A stretch of DNA of 55,547 nucleotides from Candidatus Symbiothrix dinenymphae (GTDB lineage: Bacteria; Bacteroidota; Bacteroidia; Bacteroidales; Azobacteroidaceae). A program made the translations under genes and the position numbers. Below the pieces are notes generated by a model, which was given only the letters and a program-made list of their open reading frames with translations, searched no databases and was not told the origin of the DNA. The stretch's first letter is position 1. The number at the start of each line of letters is the position of its first letter. The stretch covers positions 1 to 55,547 of the forward strand of contig BBRT01000085.1 in NCBI GenBank assembly GCA_001417715.1, written 5' to 3'. Positions 32,116-43,472 of this stretch are shown piece after piece.

Positions 32116-34827
32116 ATGAAAAAAAGCCTGATATTATGCCTGTTTATGGTCTTTGCGACTGTTGTGGAGGGGTTTTCGCAGACGAGCGATACACTTTTGG
32201 TCAAGGAGAACTATTTTGGGGCTCCGCTGTTGAAGGTGTTGAATGATTTTGAGGTGAAATATGGGATGCACCTGAAATATGATTCTGCCTTGATTGCCAA
32301 TTACACATTCGACCGTCTATATCTGGGTGCGCCGCCTCAGGTTGCCTTTGACGGCATTTTTCGGGAAATCAAAGATATTGCCTATTATACCGATGACAAC
32401 GGCGTTTATTGCATCGTTTTGACGAAAAATTTGCCCAAAAATCGGACGAAACTTGAAAATAAGCGTTATCAGGGGGATGCCGAGCGCCGGAATTTGACGG
32501 TTACCGGACGCATCAAAGACCAAACCAACGGCGAGCCGCTGCCCTTCGCCACCGTCTATGTGGACGGCACAACCATCGCCGCCAGCACCAATACGGACGG
32601 CTATTTCACGCTCTACAACGTGCCGACAGACAAGGAAACGTTGGTGTTCAAATACTTGGGCTATGAAACGCAGTATTTTTATCTCTCGCCGGAAGTCAAT
32701 CTCGGCAATTTGTTTGTGGAACTGCTGCCGGCAAGCAATATATTGGACGAAATAGTCATTGTGAAGGAGCGGGAGGACGTTTTGAAAATTCCGGAACTGT
32801 CCATCGGCGTCATCCAAACCACCGCCGCCAAAATAGCCGATTTGCCCGCCCTGGGCGAAAAAGACCTCTTCCGCACGTTCCAACTGATGCCGGGCATTTC
32901 GGGCAGCAACGAGTCTTCGGCGGGCTTGTATGTGCGCGGAGGCACGCCCGACCAAAATCTGGTCTTGTACGACGGCTTCACCATCTATCATCAGGAGCAC
33001 CTGATGGGCGTGTTTAGCGCGTTCAACACCAATGCCATCAAGGATGTGCAGTTGCACAAGGGCGGTTTCGATGCCAAATATGGCGGGCGGCTGTCGAGCG
33101 TGATGGAAATTGTCGGGAAAACGGGCAACGACAAGCAGTTCAATCTGGGCGGCGATGTCGGCTTTCTGGGCTTCAATGCGTTTATGGAGGTGCCGTTCAA
33201 AAACGAAAAAGGCTCGTTTTTCGTTGCCGGACGCCGCTCGTTTCAGAGTTTTATGTACGACAAATTCACCGACGTTTATTCCAATTCTTCGACCACCGGA
33301 ATGACGGGTGGAGGCGGTCCGGGCGGCGGATTCAGTCAGCGCAATCAGGAAAAACCGAACTCCTATTTCTACGACCTCAACGCCAAACTCACCTACAACC
33401 CGACGAAAAAAGACATCGTCTCGCTCAGTTTTTTCAACGGCGAAGACGACTTAGACAATTCACGCGACGGTTTCGGCAACTCGTTTATGAGCGGCAGCAT
33501 CACCGACAAGACCGACTGGGGCAATGTAGGAGGCAGTTTGAAATGGTCAAGAAATTGGAACAACCGCTTCTATTCCAATCTGTTGGCATCTTTTTCCAAC
33601 TACTACAGCCTGCGCGACAGGCAAAACAACTCCACCGAGAGCAGCAGCACCAACGCCTCGCGAGCCGTAGCGGTGATGTTTGACCAAAACACCGGCGAAA
33701 GCAACAACCTGTGGGACTATTCCGTGAAATTTGACAACGAATATAAAATCAGCCGCACGAACAAGCTGGAATTTGGCGTCAATTATTCACAATACAAAGT
33801 GGACTACCGCTATTCACGTAGCGATTCGGTGGACATACTGAATATGAAAAATCAGGGCAATCTGGTGTCGGCATACGTGCAGGACAAGTGGACGCTGGAC
33901 AACGACCTGACCATTCATCCGGGCATTCGCCTCTCGTATTACGATGTTACTGCGCGTCCGTATTTTGAGCCGCGCTTTCAAACGTTTTACAAAATCAATA
34001 AACAAATCAACCTGAAAGCCTCTGTCGGCTATTATTACCAATTTGTGAACCGCATCGTGCGCGAAGATATTTCCGCCGGCAGTCGCGATATTTGGCTGTT
34101 GTCGGACGACAAGGGCATCCCCGTGAGCAGTGCCACGCACTTTGTGGCGGGCGGGAGCTACGAAACCGGCGGCTACCTGTTTGACGTGGAGGCGTATTAC
34201 AAAAAGTTGCACAACCTGAGCGAATACACCCTGCGATTTGCGCCCTCATTCATCGACAACACGTCGTATCAGCAGTTTTTCTACAACGGAAAAGGCTATT
34301 CGCGCGGCATCGATTTTTTGTTGCAAAAGAAATACGGCAAACTGACCGGCTGGCTGGGTTACACGCTGGGCGAAAGCCGCTACAGTTTTCCGGTTTATGG
34401 CGATGGCTATTTCTCTGCCAATCAGGATGTTACAAACGAGTTTAAGGTGGTGGCGACGTATAAACCCCTGCGCGACCTCACGTGCACCGCCTCGTGGATT
34501 TTCGCGACGGGAAAGCCCTACACGGCACCGATTGGGGCATACACGCTCAACGTGCCCAACGGCGGAAATATGAGTTTCATCGTCGCCGATGCCAAAAACA
34601 ACGCCCGATACCCTGATTACCATCGTATGGACTTGCTGCTCAAATACGATTTGTCGTTCATCAAGTCCGTGAAATCAAGCCTGAGCCTGTCGCTGTTCAA
34701 TGTTTACGACCACACCAACGTCTGGTATCGCGAATATGCCTACGACAACATCGCCGGAGTAGTGGAAACCAACATCAATCTGCTGGGCTTCACGCCGAAT
34801 ATCACGCTGAGTTTTCAATTGAAATGA
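32116..34827 (+). CDS. TonB-dependent outer-membrane receptor
   Basis: A 903-residue protein with a signal peptide (about 1-22, ending EGFSQ), an STN-like domain (about 30-105), a carboxypeptidase-regulatory-like domain (about 130-205), a plug with LGEKDLFRTFQLMPGISG and SSAGLYVRGGTPDQNLVLYD (about 245-285), and a 22-strand-type barrel ending NITLSFQLK. A Gly-rich insert (TGGGGPGGGFSQ) lies near residue 395. It imports a ligand across the outer membrane using TonB. Its usual DUF4249 partner lies 2.2 kb further on at 37070, separated by minus-strand genes but preceded by the same regulatory motif. Confidence 0.95.
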   Translation: MKKSLILCLFMVFATVVEGFSQTSDTLLVKENYFGAPLLKVLNDFEVKYGMHLKYDSALIANYTFDRLYLGAPPQVAFDGIFREIKDIAYYTDDNGVYCIVLTKNLPKNRTKLENKRYQGDAERRNLTVTGRIKDQTNGEPLPFATVYVDGTTIAASTNTDGYFTLYNVPTDKETLVFKYLGYETQYFYLSPEVNLGNLFVELLPASNILDEIVIVKEREDVLKIPELSIGVIQTTAAKIADLPALGEKDLFRTFQLMPGISGSNESSAGLYVRGGTPDQNLVLYDGFTIYHQEHLMGVFSAFNTNAIKDVQLHKGGFDAKYGGRLSSVMEIVGKTGNDKQFNLGGDVGFLGFNAFMEVPFKNEKGSFFVAGRRSFQSFMYDKFTDVYSNSSTTGMTGGGGPGGGFSQRNQEKPNSYFYDLNAKLTYNPTKKDIVSLSFFNGEDDLDNSRDGFGNSFMSGSITDKTDWGNVGGSLKWSRNWNNRFYSNLLASFSNYYSLRDRQNNSTESSSTNASRAVAVMFDQNTGESNNLWDYSVKFDNEYKISRTNKLEFGVNYSQYKVDYRYSRSDSVDILNMKNQGNLVSAYVQDKWTLDNDLTIHPGIRLSYYDVTARPYFEPRFQTFYKINKQINLKASVGYYYQFVNRIVREDISAGSRDIWLLSDDKGIPVSSATHFVAGGSYETGGYLFDVEAYYKKLHNLSEYTLRFAPSFIDNTSYQQFFYNGKGYSRGIDFLLQKKYGKLTGWLGYTLGESRYSFPVYGDGYFSANQDVTNEFKVVATYKPLRDLTCTASWIFATGKPYTAPIGAYTLNVPNGGNMSFIVADAKNNARYPDYHRMDLLLKYDLSFIKSVKSSLSLSLFNVYDHTNVWYREYAYDNIAGVVETNINLLGFTPNITLSFQLK

Positions 34828-34837
34828 GATAATACCG

Positions 34838-35278
34838 CTAAAAGGATACTTCATTGGCAAGAATTTTCAACGTGGCATCGTCTTTTTCGCCATTGTAATA
34901 TTTGTCTAATACTTGTTGGAATACCGGATTATCCGAAGCCTCCAGAAAAAGTGTCATGGATGATTTCAATTTCAGCACATCCGGAAATCCGAATATCTGC
35001 TCTGCGGTTTTGTCCTGCAGACCGAGAAGCAGTTGGCAACATTCCAACAAACGGCTACCCAGAATCGGATGCTGCAAATAGGCTTTTGCCTCGTCCAACG
35101 ATTTGATGGCATAATATTGGGCGGTTGCCGAATACCCCAACCCGTCTATTTGCGGAAAAATAAACCACATCCAGTGAGATTCTTTCTCTCCGGCGGCAAG
35201 TTCCTCTTTCACATACTCAATTTGACTCTGTTGAGAGGCAATAAACCTGTCTAAATCAAAGACTTTGTCTGTTTTCAT
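34838..35278 (-). CDS. DUF1810 family protein
   Basis: A 146-residue soluble protein with the DUF1810 pattern: FDLDRFIASQQ, HWMWFIFPQIDGLGYSATAQ, YYAIKSLDEAKAYLQHPILG and a final QQVLDKYYNGEKDDATLKIL. Function unknown; some relatives have been called calpastatins without good basis. Its start codon lies inside the stub of a PIN toxin gene, so the gene was apparently joined to an older TA promoter at 35479-35471. Confidence 0.9.
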   Translation of the reverse strand: MKTDKVFDLDRFIASQQSQIEYVKEELAAGEKESHWMWFIFPQIDGLGYSATAQYYAIKSLDEAKAYLQHPILGSRLLECCQLLLGLQDKTAEQIFGFPDVLKLKSSMTLFLEASDNPVFQQVLDKYYNGEKDDATLKILANEVSF

Positions 35279-35303
35279 AATTTGTATCCAAATAGTACCT
35301 CAT
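35256..35303 (-). pseudogene. PIN-domain toxin, 5' stub
   Basis: From the ATG at 35303 the frame reads MRYYLDTN, the first strand of a PIN domain, then leaves the family and stops after 15 residues. The similarity ends about at the start codon of the DUF1810 gene. The stub starts inside the stop of the antitoxin gene (4-bp overlap), as in intact VapBC pairs. Confidence 0.6.
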
Positions 35304-35449
35304 CGTAAAACAGCCCTCATATTTACGATAGTGCCTTTTTCTTTGTTGCTCAACAAAAATTCCCCAATTTTAGAGAGTCTCATTGCTGTTGCTCCTGTGG
35401 CAGTATCCACGCTTGAGAATACTTGTGCCAATTCTTTACTTGTTTTCAT
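35300..35449 (-). CDS. Orphan antitoxin of a PIN module
   Basis: A 49-residue protein starting MKTSKELAQVFSSVDTATGA and ending GTIVNMRAVLR. Position and overlap with the PIN stub identify it as the antitoxin. A promoter TACCTTTG lies upstream on the minus strand (35479-35471 region). It appears intact although its toxin is lost, and its transcript probably continues into the DUF1810 gene. Confidence 0.6.
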   Translation of the reverse strand: MKTSKELAQVFSSVDTATGATAMRLSKIGEFLLSNKEKGTIVNMRAVLR

Positions 35450-35621
35450 ATTACATTTATTTTAAATTATGGCGCAAAGGTACAACTTCTTTTTTAATCT
35501 GCCAAATATTTTTTTGTGCTTATTTTGCAAAAAATGCGTGATAATTATTCGATTTTTAATTGAGAGTTCTCATTTTCATTCAGCACATATCCATATTCTC
35601 ATAGCGGGATAGCGGGATATT

Positions 35622-36626
35622 TCAAAATATTTTCTGCGGAATGTGGGTGTTTTTATGCAGATTCCGCAAGTTATTTTTTTGTTTTGCGGTGATTTTCTGC
35701 ATCAGACGCTGCAAAAAATAAATGGTTTCCCTTGCGGGCGTTTTCAGTATTTTCCAAATACTTCTTCGAGAGTTAAATTTATATGCAACATGCACATCAG
35801 CATCTTTGTCTTGTTCGATGGTGTTGGGATGTTTCAGAGGTAGAATAGCGAATGTAGGTAAGTTGGCTAAATTATTTTTGCTCTTTCCGGTCGTATGTGT
35901 GGCATTTTCTCCAAATCCGATATTTGATACCAGATTTTTATTGGGAATAATGGTTAATCCCCTGTTGAACCAAATAGAAATTGCCCATTGAAAATCCCAT
36001 GTATCAATTTTATGTTGTTGCATGAGACGAAATATATTTTTCCAAAACCGAATGATGGAGGCATCACAAAAATAGTGCCGAATTGCATCTTCAAATTGCA
36101 GTAGAGGAACGCCGCTTAAATCATACCGATACTTTTTCCAAGCTGAACGCCACGAAGCCCAGCCCCAAACATGAGAAAAAGCTGAAAAGTAATACGAAGC
36201 TTCTCCTCGAATAATTCCCTGTTGAAAATTGTCACTACCAACGAACATTATTTGCTCATTATCTTTGTATTTGTCCAACAATTCCCTGCAATACATAAAA
36301 AAATCGGGATGCGGCAAACAATCATCTTCCAAGATGATGCCTTGTTCTACATTTTCGAAAAACCAGGTAATAGCAGAACTGACGGCTAACCCACAGCCTA
36401 AATTTTCATCCCTAAAAAGGGTCTTTACTTCGCAATCCCAATCCACTTGCTTGATGATGTCGCGCGTTTGTTGGCATTTCTCGGCTTCTCCCTCTTTACC
36501 GGGACGCGGACCATCAGCAGCCACATACAGATACTTGGGCTGACGTTTCCGAATGGCATTGAAAACCTGCTGAGCGGTGTCAGCACGATTAAAAATTAGA
36601 AATAAAATTGGTGTTTCAAATTGCAT
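35622..36626 (-). CDS. Nucleotide-diphospho-sugar transferase (GT-A type)
   Basis: A 334-residue protein starting MQFETPILFLIFNRADTAQQ, with AADGPRPGKEGEAEKC near residue 37, ILEDDCLPHPDFF (acidic metal-binding motif, about 95-107) and VWGWASWRSAW (about 155-165). This pattern belongs to glycosyltransferases often annotated as HlpA-like proteins in capsule or glycan clusters. The ATG at 36626 is chosen over an upstream ATG because the family starts there. A (TG)15 tract lies about 185 bp upstream near a candidate promoter. Confidence 0.85.
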   Translation of the reverse strand: MQFETPILFLIFNRADTAQQVFNAIRKRQPKYLYVAADGPRPGKEGEAEKCQQTRDIIKQVDWDCEVKTLFRDENLGCGLAVSSAITWFFENVEQGIILEDDCLPHPDFFMYCRELLDKYKDNEQIMFVGSDNFQQGIIRGEASYYFSAFSHVWGWASWRSAWKKYRYDLSGVPLLQFEDAIRHYFCDASIIRFWKNIFRLMQQHKIDTWDFQWAISIWFNRGLTIIPNKNLVSNIGFGENATHTTGKSKNNLANLPTFAILPLKHPNTIEQDKDADVHVAYKFNSRRSIWKILKTPARETIYFLQRLMQKITAKQKNNLRNLHKNTHIPQKIF

Positions 36627-36668
36627 TTTCCAAAAATTTAAAATTAAACATTGCATATAATTGCGCCA

Positions 36669-36698
36669 AACCTAACAGGTTTTGAAAACCGTTAGGTT
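36669..36698. repeat. Nested inverted repeat
   Basis: AACCTAAC (36669-36676) pairs with GTTAGGTT (36691-36698), and inside it GGTTTT pairs with AAAACC. A stable hairpin in the leader region of the glycosyltransferase gene; it could be an attenuator or an intergenic repeat. Confidence 0.6.
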
Positions 36699-36923
<225 letters not shown>

Positions 36924-36998
36924 TTTTTTTGAATTTCGGCGGCAAAGGTAAATGTTTTTTTTGAATTGACCATTTTTTTTGAAGTGATTTCCCCGAAA

Positions 36999-37061
36999 AC
37001 CAATTTGTTTCTGCAATTTACCCAAACTTCTGCCCCGGTATCAGATTGTTTTGTATTTTTG
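36999..37061 (+). promoter_or_regulatory. Putative LytTR site and promoter of the DUF4249 gene
   Basis: ACCAATTTGTTTCTGC (36999) and TTTACCCAAACTTC, with ACC starts 21 bp apart, lie 55 bp upstream of the -7 box TATTTTTG (37054-37061). Third copy of the motif at 17793 and 32022. Confidence 0.65.
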
Positions 37062-37069
37062 TGCCTGAT

Positions 37070-37837
37070 ATGAGAAAATACAGTGTTGTTTTATTGTTTA
37101 TGTGCGTGCTGCTTGGCGGTTGCGGGGAAGATTTGATGCAGCGGGAGGTGGACACGGATATGCCTATCGTGGAAGGTTATTTGACGGAGGGTACTAATGG
37201 TGTGAGTGTCAAACTGTACAGTATGGAGGTGTATTTGGGCGACGATTACATCCTTTCCAAGCCCGTCGGCGGCTTGAATTTGACAATCAATGACCGAGAG
37301 CTGACGGAATCCGCCGCCGGCACCTACTCCCTGGCATTGGGCGAAGACACCCTCCGCGCCGGGCAGGACTACACCCTGCAATTTGAATACCGCGGCAAAA
37401 CGGTGAAGGCATCCACCGCCATTCCCCTGCCCGTGACCGGACTGAAAATAGAGCCGGAATATGTCGTACGCACTTCCTCCGACTACTTTTGGAATGCAGA
37501 CACCACGCAAATCACCCTCTCGTGGGACAATCCCGACAACGGTTTCTACCAAATCTATGTGGATGCCTCCAACACGTCATCCAATGCGTTTGACACCAAT
37601 TTCAGAAGAAGGATGATGCAACCCGTACAGGAGTCCTCTCACACGCTGTCGATGATGGATTTCAGGTCAGCAGGCAACTATTTCATCTACGTCTATAAGG
37701 TGAATAAAGAGTACGTCGAACTCTACGAGCGCGTCAGCTCCTCCGATTTAGCCAATCCGGTGAGTTTCATCGACAACGCGCTGGGGATTTTCACAGCAAT
37801 GAGCGTGGCGCGGGTGCGGTTTGTCGTTAATGAATAA
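37070..37837 (+). CDS. DUF4249 lipoprotein, partner of the TonB receptor
   Basis: A 255-residue lipoprotein: MRKYSVVLLFMCVLLGGC, lipobox LGGC with Cys at 18. The body is beta-rich with GYLTEGTNGVSVKLYSMEVY, LRAGQDYTLQFEYRGK and a terminal domain. DUF4249 proteins are usually encoded directly behind a TonB-dependent receptor. Here the receptor ends 2.2 kb upstream and shares the regulatory motif. The ATG at 37070 is chosen for the signal peptide; the longer frame passes through the -7 box. Confidence 0.88.
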   Translation: MRKYSVVLLFMCVLLGGCGEDLMQREVDTDMPIVEGYLTEGTNGVSVKLYSMEVYLGDDYILSKPVGGLNLTINDRELTESAAGTYSLALGEDTLRAGQDYTLQFEYRGKTVKASTAIPLPVTGLKIEPEYVVRTSSDYFWNADTTQITLSWDNPDNGFYQIYVDASNTSSNAFDTNFRRRMMQPVQESSHTLSMMDFRSAGNYFIYVYKVNKEYVELYERVSSSDLANPVSFIDNALGIFTAMSVARVRFVVNE

Positions 37838-37879
37838 AGCATCGGAAGAAAGAAAATCAGATAGTAAAAAAAGCCTAAT

Positions 37880-38108
37880 TTTTTTCAGGTGCTATTTTTG
37901 CAAACTGTGTTTTATCCCGTAGGGATTATAGCTCGGTAGAAATAGAATGCCTCCCCCCCGACACAGCATCCCGTAGGGATGCAACCGATTGCGGATTATG
38001 TTGCATCCCTACGGGATGCTGGGGTGGAGGGTCTGTTGTGCCGCTTCTACCGAGCTATAATCCCTACGGGATAAAACAAAGTTTGCGAAATAGTAGCACC
38101 TGAAAAAA
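37880..38108. repeat. Nested 229-bp palindrome with CCCGTAGGG units (MITE-like)
   Basis: The outer arms start TTTTTCAGGTGCTA and end TAGCACCTGAAAAA. Next inward, TTTTATCCCGTAGGGATTA pairs with TAATCCCTACGGGATAAAA and ATAGCTCGGTAGAA with TTCTACCGAGCTAT. Innermost, GCATCCCGTAGGGATGCAAC pairs with GTTGCATCCCTACGGGATGC. The palindromic 13-mer ATCCCGTAGGGAT or its complement occurs four times. The element has no coding capacity and lies between two plus-strand genes. Confidence 0.9.
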
Positions 38109-38198
38109 CGATTTACAGCAAAAAAACTCATAACTCATAATTATTTTGTACCTTTGCGCCCAAAAATTCGTAATTTTTAATTCGTAATTAAAAAAGCA

Positions 38199-38915
38199 AT
38201 GGGAAGAGCATTTGAATACCGGAAGGCGACCAAGTTGAAGCGGTGGGGCAACATGGCGCGAGTGTTTACTAAATTGGGCAAGCAAATCACGATTGCCGTG
38301 AAGGAAGCGGGCGGCGACCCCGACACCAATGGGCGTTTGCGCGTGCTGATTCAGCAGTCGAAGAAAGAAAACATGCCGAAGGAAAACGTGGAACGTGCCA
38401 TCAAAAAGGCAACATCCAAAGATTTCACCGACTACAAAGAAATGGTCTATGAAGGCTACGGACCGTTTGGCATCGCGATTGTGGTGGAAACGGCGACCGA
38501 CAACACCAACCGCACCGCCGCCAACATACGCAGCTATTTCACCAAATTTAGCGGCTCGCTGGGCATCACGGGCAGTTTGCAATTCCTGTTCGACCGCAAA
38601 TGTGTCTTCAAAATCACCCCCAAAGACGGTGTTGATTTGGAAGATTTGGAACTGGAGCTCATCGACTTGGGCGTGGACGAAGTGGAACGCGACGAGGAGG
38701 AAAACGTCATTCTCATCTACGGCGAATTTCAATCCTACTCCGCCATCCAAAAATATCTGGAAGAAAACGGCTACGAAATCCACAGTGCCGAATTTGAACG
38801 CATACCAACTGACTATAAGGAAGTTACAGAAGAACAACGCACCACAATCGATAAACTGTTAGAAAAATTTGAGGAAGACGAAGACGTGCAAAACGTGTTC
38901 CACAATATGCAATGA
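38199..38915 (+). CDS. YebC/PmpR-family protein
   Basis: A 238-residue protein of normal YebC length: MGRAFEYRKATKLKRWGNMA, then KQITIAVKEAGGDPDTNGRL, NMPKENVERAIKKAT and YEGYGPFGIAIVVE, all diagnostic. YebC proteins were described as transcription regulators and more recently as factors aiding translation of difficult motifs. Here the second domain ends in an acidic tail (EKFEEDEDVQNVFHNMQ). A -7 box TACCTTTG lies at about 38149-38156. Confidence 0.96.
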   Translation: MGRAFEYRKATKLKRWGNMARVFTKLGKQITIAVKEAGGDPDTNGRLRVLIQQSKKENMPKENVERAIKKATSKDFTDYKEMVYEGYGPFGIAIVVETATDNTNRTAANIRSYFTKFSGSLGITGSLQFLFDRKCVFKITPKDGVDLEDLELELIDLGVDEVERDEEENVILIYGEFQSYSAIQKYLEENGYEIHSAEFERIPTDYKEVTEEQRTTIDKLLEKFEEDEDVQNVFHNMQ

Positions 38916-38947
38916 GCATCTTTAATCACACTTTTGAACACTGAAAT

Positions 38948-42514
<3,567 letters not shown>

Positions 42515-42550
42515 ACTGCGCTGTTAACCCACACCAAACATTATAGAGCT

Positions 42551-43114
42551 TTAATTTGTTGTAAGCGCACGCTGTTGCCGTGTCAGGTAGGCATCTTGCA
42601 CAGCAATCATATTTGATAAGCGTTGGGTATAGACTTGTCGTTCTACATCGTTGATTCCGGCTGTGCTCAGGTTATTGCTTAGTCGTGCGCGATGTGCCAT
42701 GCAAGCATTGTGAAAAGCGTCTTTTGGCATACCATGGTAGCGATATTTTCGCTGACGGGAATACGTCATTTCGGCTACTTTATAGCCCACAACATCTTGC
42801 ACAGCCTTATATGCGCGAAGGGCATCATCGAAAGACCCTATCGCCACGTTCACACTGTTTAGCAGTCCCGTTTCAGTTGGGCGGCAATGGCGTTTTTCCT
42901 CCGTCAGATATGCGTGATCCACAAGCAATACGGTTTCAATATCATTGCCGTCATTAGCACCTGCACTTTGAAAAGCCATTAATGCCATTGATAGCCCCCT
43001 TGCAAGAAACCATCGCCCGTCTTCTGCCTCTCCCTCAATAGCAATTTTTCTTCGTCCAACGGCAATATCTTCCATGCTGCTGAGTATGTCATCGAGTAAG
43101 CCAGTCTTTTCCAT
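42551..43114 (-). CDS. Hypothetical helical protein
   Basis: A 187-residue protein rich in helices (SMALMAFQSAG, YKAVQDVVGYKVAEMTYSRQ, KYRYHGMPKDAFHNACMAHR, RLSNMIAVQDAYLTRQQRAL). I do not recognise the family. The next gene on the same strand, upstream, overlaps by 26 bp, so the two are coupled. A 22-bp match to the coding sequence of KYRYHGM occurs on the plus strand at 46964-46985, apparently the trace of a paralogue. Confidence 0.75.
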   Translation of the reverse strand: MEKTGLLDDILSSMEDIAVGRRKIAIEGEAEDGRWFLARGLSMALMAFQSAGANDGNDIETVLLVDHAYLTEEKRHCRPTETGLLNSVNVAIGSFDDALRAYKAVQDVVGYKVAEMTYSRQRKYRYHGMPKDAFHNACMAHRARLSNNLSTAGINDVERQVYTQRLSNMIAVQDAYLTRQQRALTTN

Positions 43115-43322
43115 ATTCTGCCTCCGCTTCCGAAAGATTAAATCCTCTTTCTATCAGGAACTCCGGTCCAACCATCTCCTTACCCCATTTTGCCAAATGG
43201 GGGGACAACGGCACTTGTTTCCGCAATCGCCTCGCTTCCTCCACCAGCCCCGCGTCTCTTAGCTCATAACTCTTTCGGATGATTTCTGCTTTCTCATCCA
43301 ATGTCCAAACTTTATCTTCCAT
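43089..43322 (-). CDS. Small hypothetical protein preceding the helical protein
   Basis: A 77-residue charged helical protein: MEDKVWTLDEKAEIIRKSYE and RDAGLVEEARRLRKQVPLSP. The downstream gene overlaps its end by 26 bp. The promoter TACCTTTG lies on the minus strand near 43354. The small-then-larger coupled order resembles a TA or regulator/effector pair, but no family is recognised. Confidence 0.7.
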   Translation of the reverse strand: MEDKVWTLDEKAEIIRKSYELRDAGLVEEARRLRKQVPLSPHLAKWGKEMVGPEFLIERGFNLSEAEAEYGKDWLTR

Positions 43323-43472
43323 ATCAATAATTATTAAAAAATTTTCTGCAAAGGTAAGTTATTTTTTTCAATGTACGGCAAATAAAAAAAACAATTTCAA
43401 TTATTGGAAATAAATAACTACTTTTGCGGAGATTTTTGGATGTTGTGGGGCAAGCTCGCGATGACAATTAGA

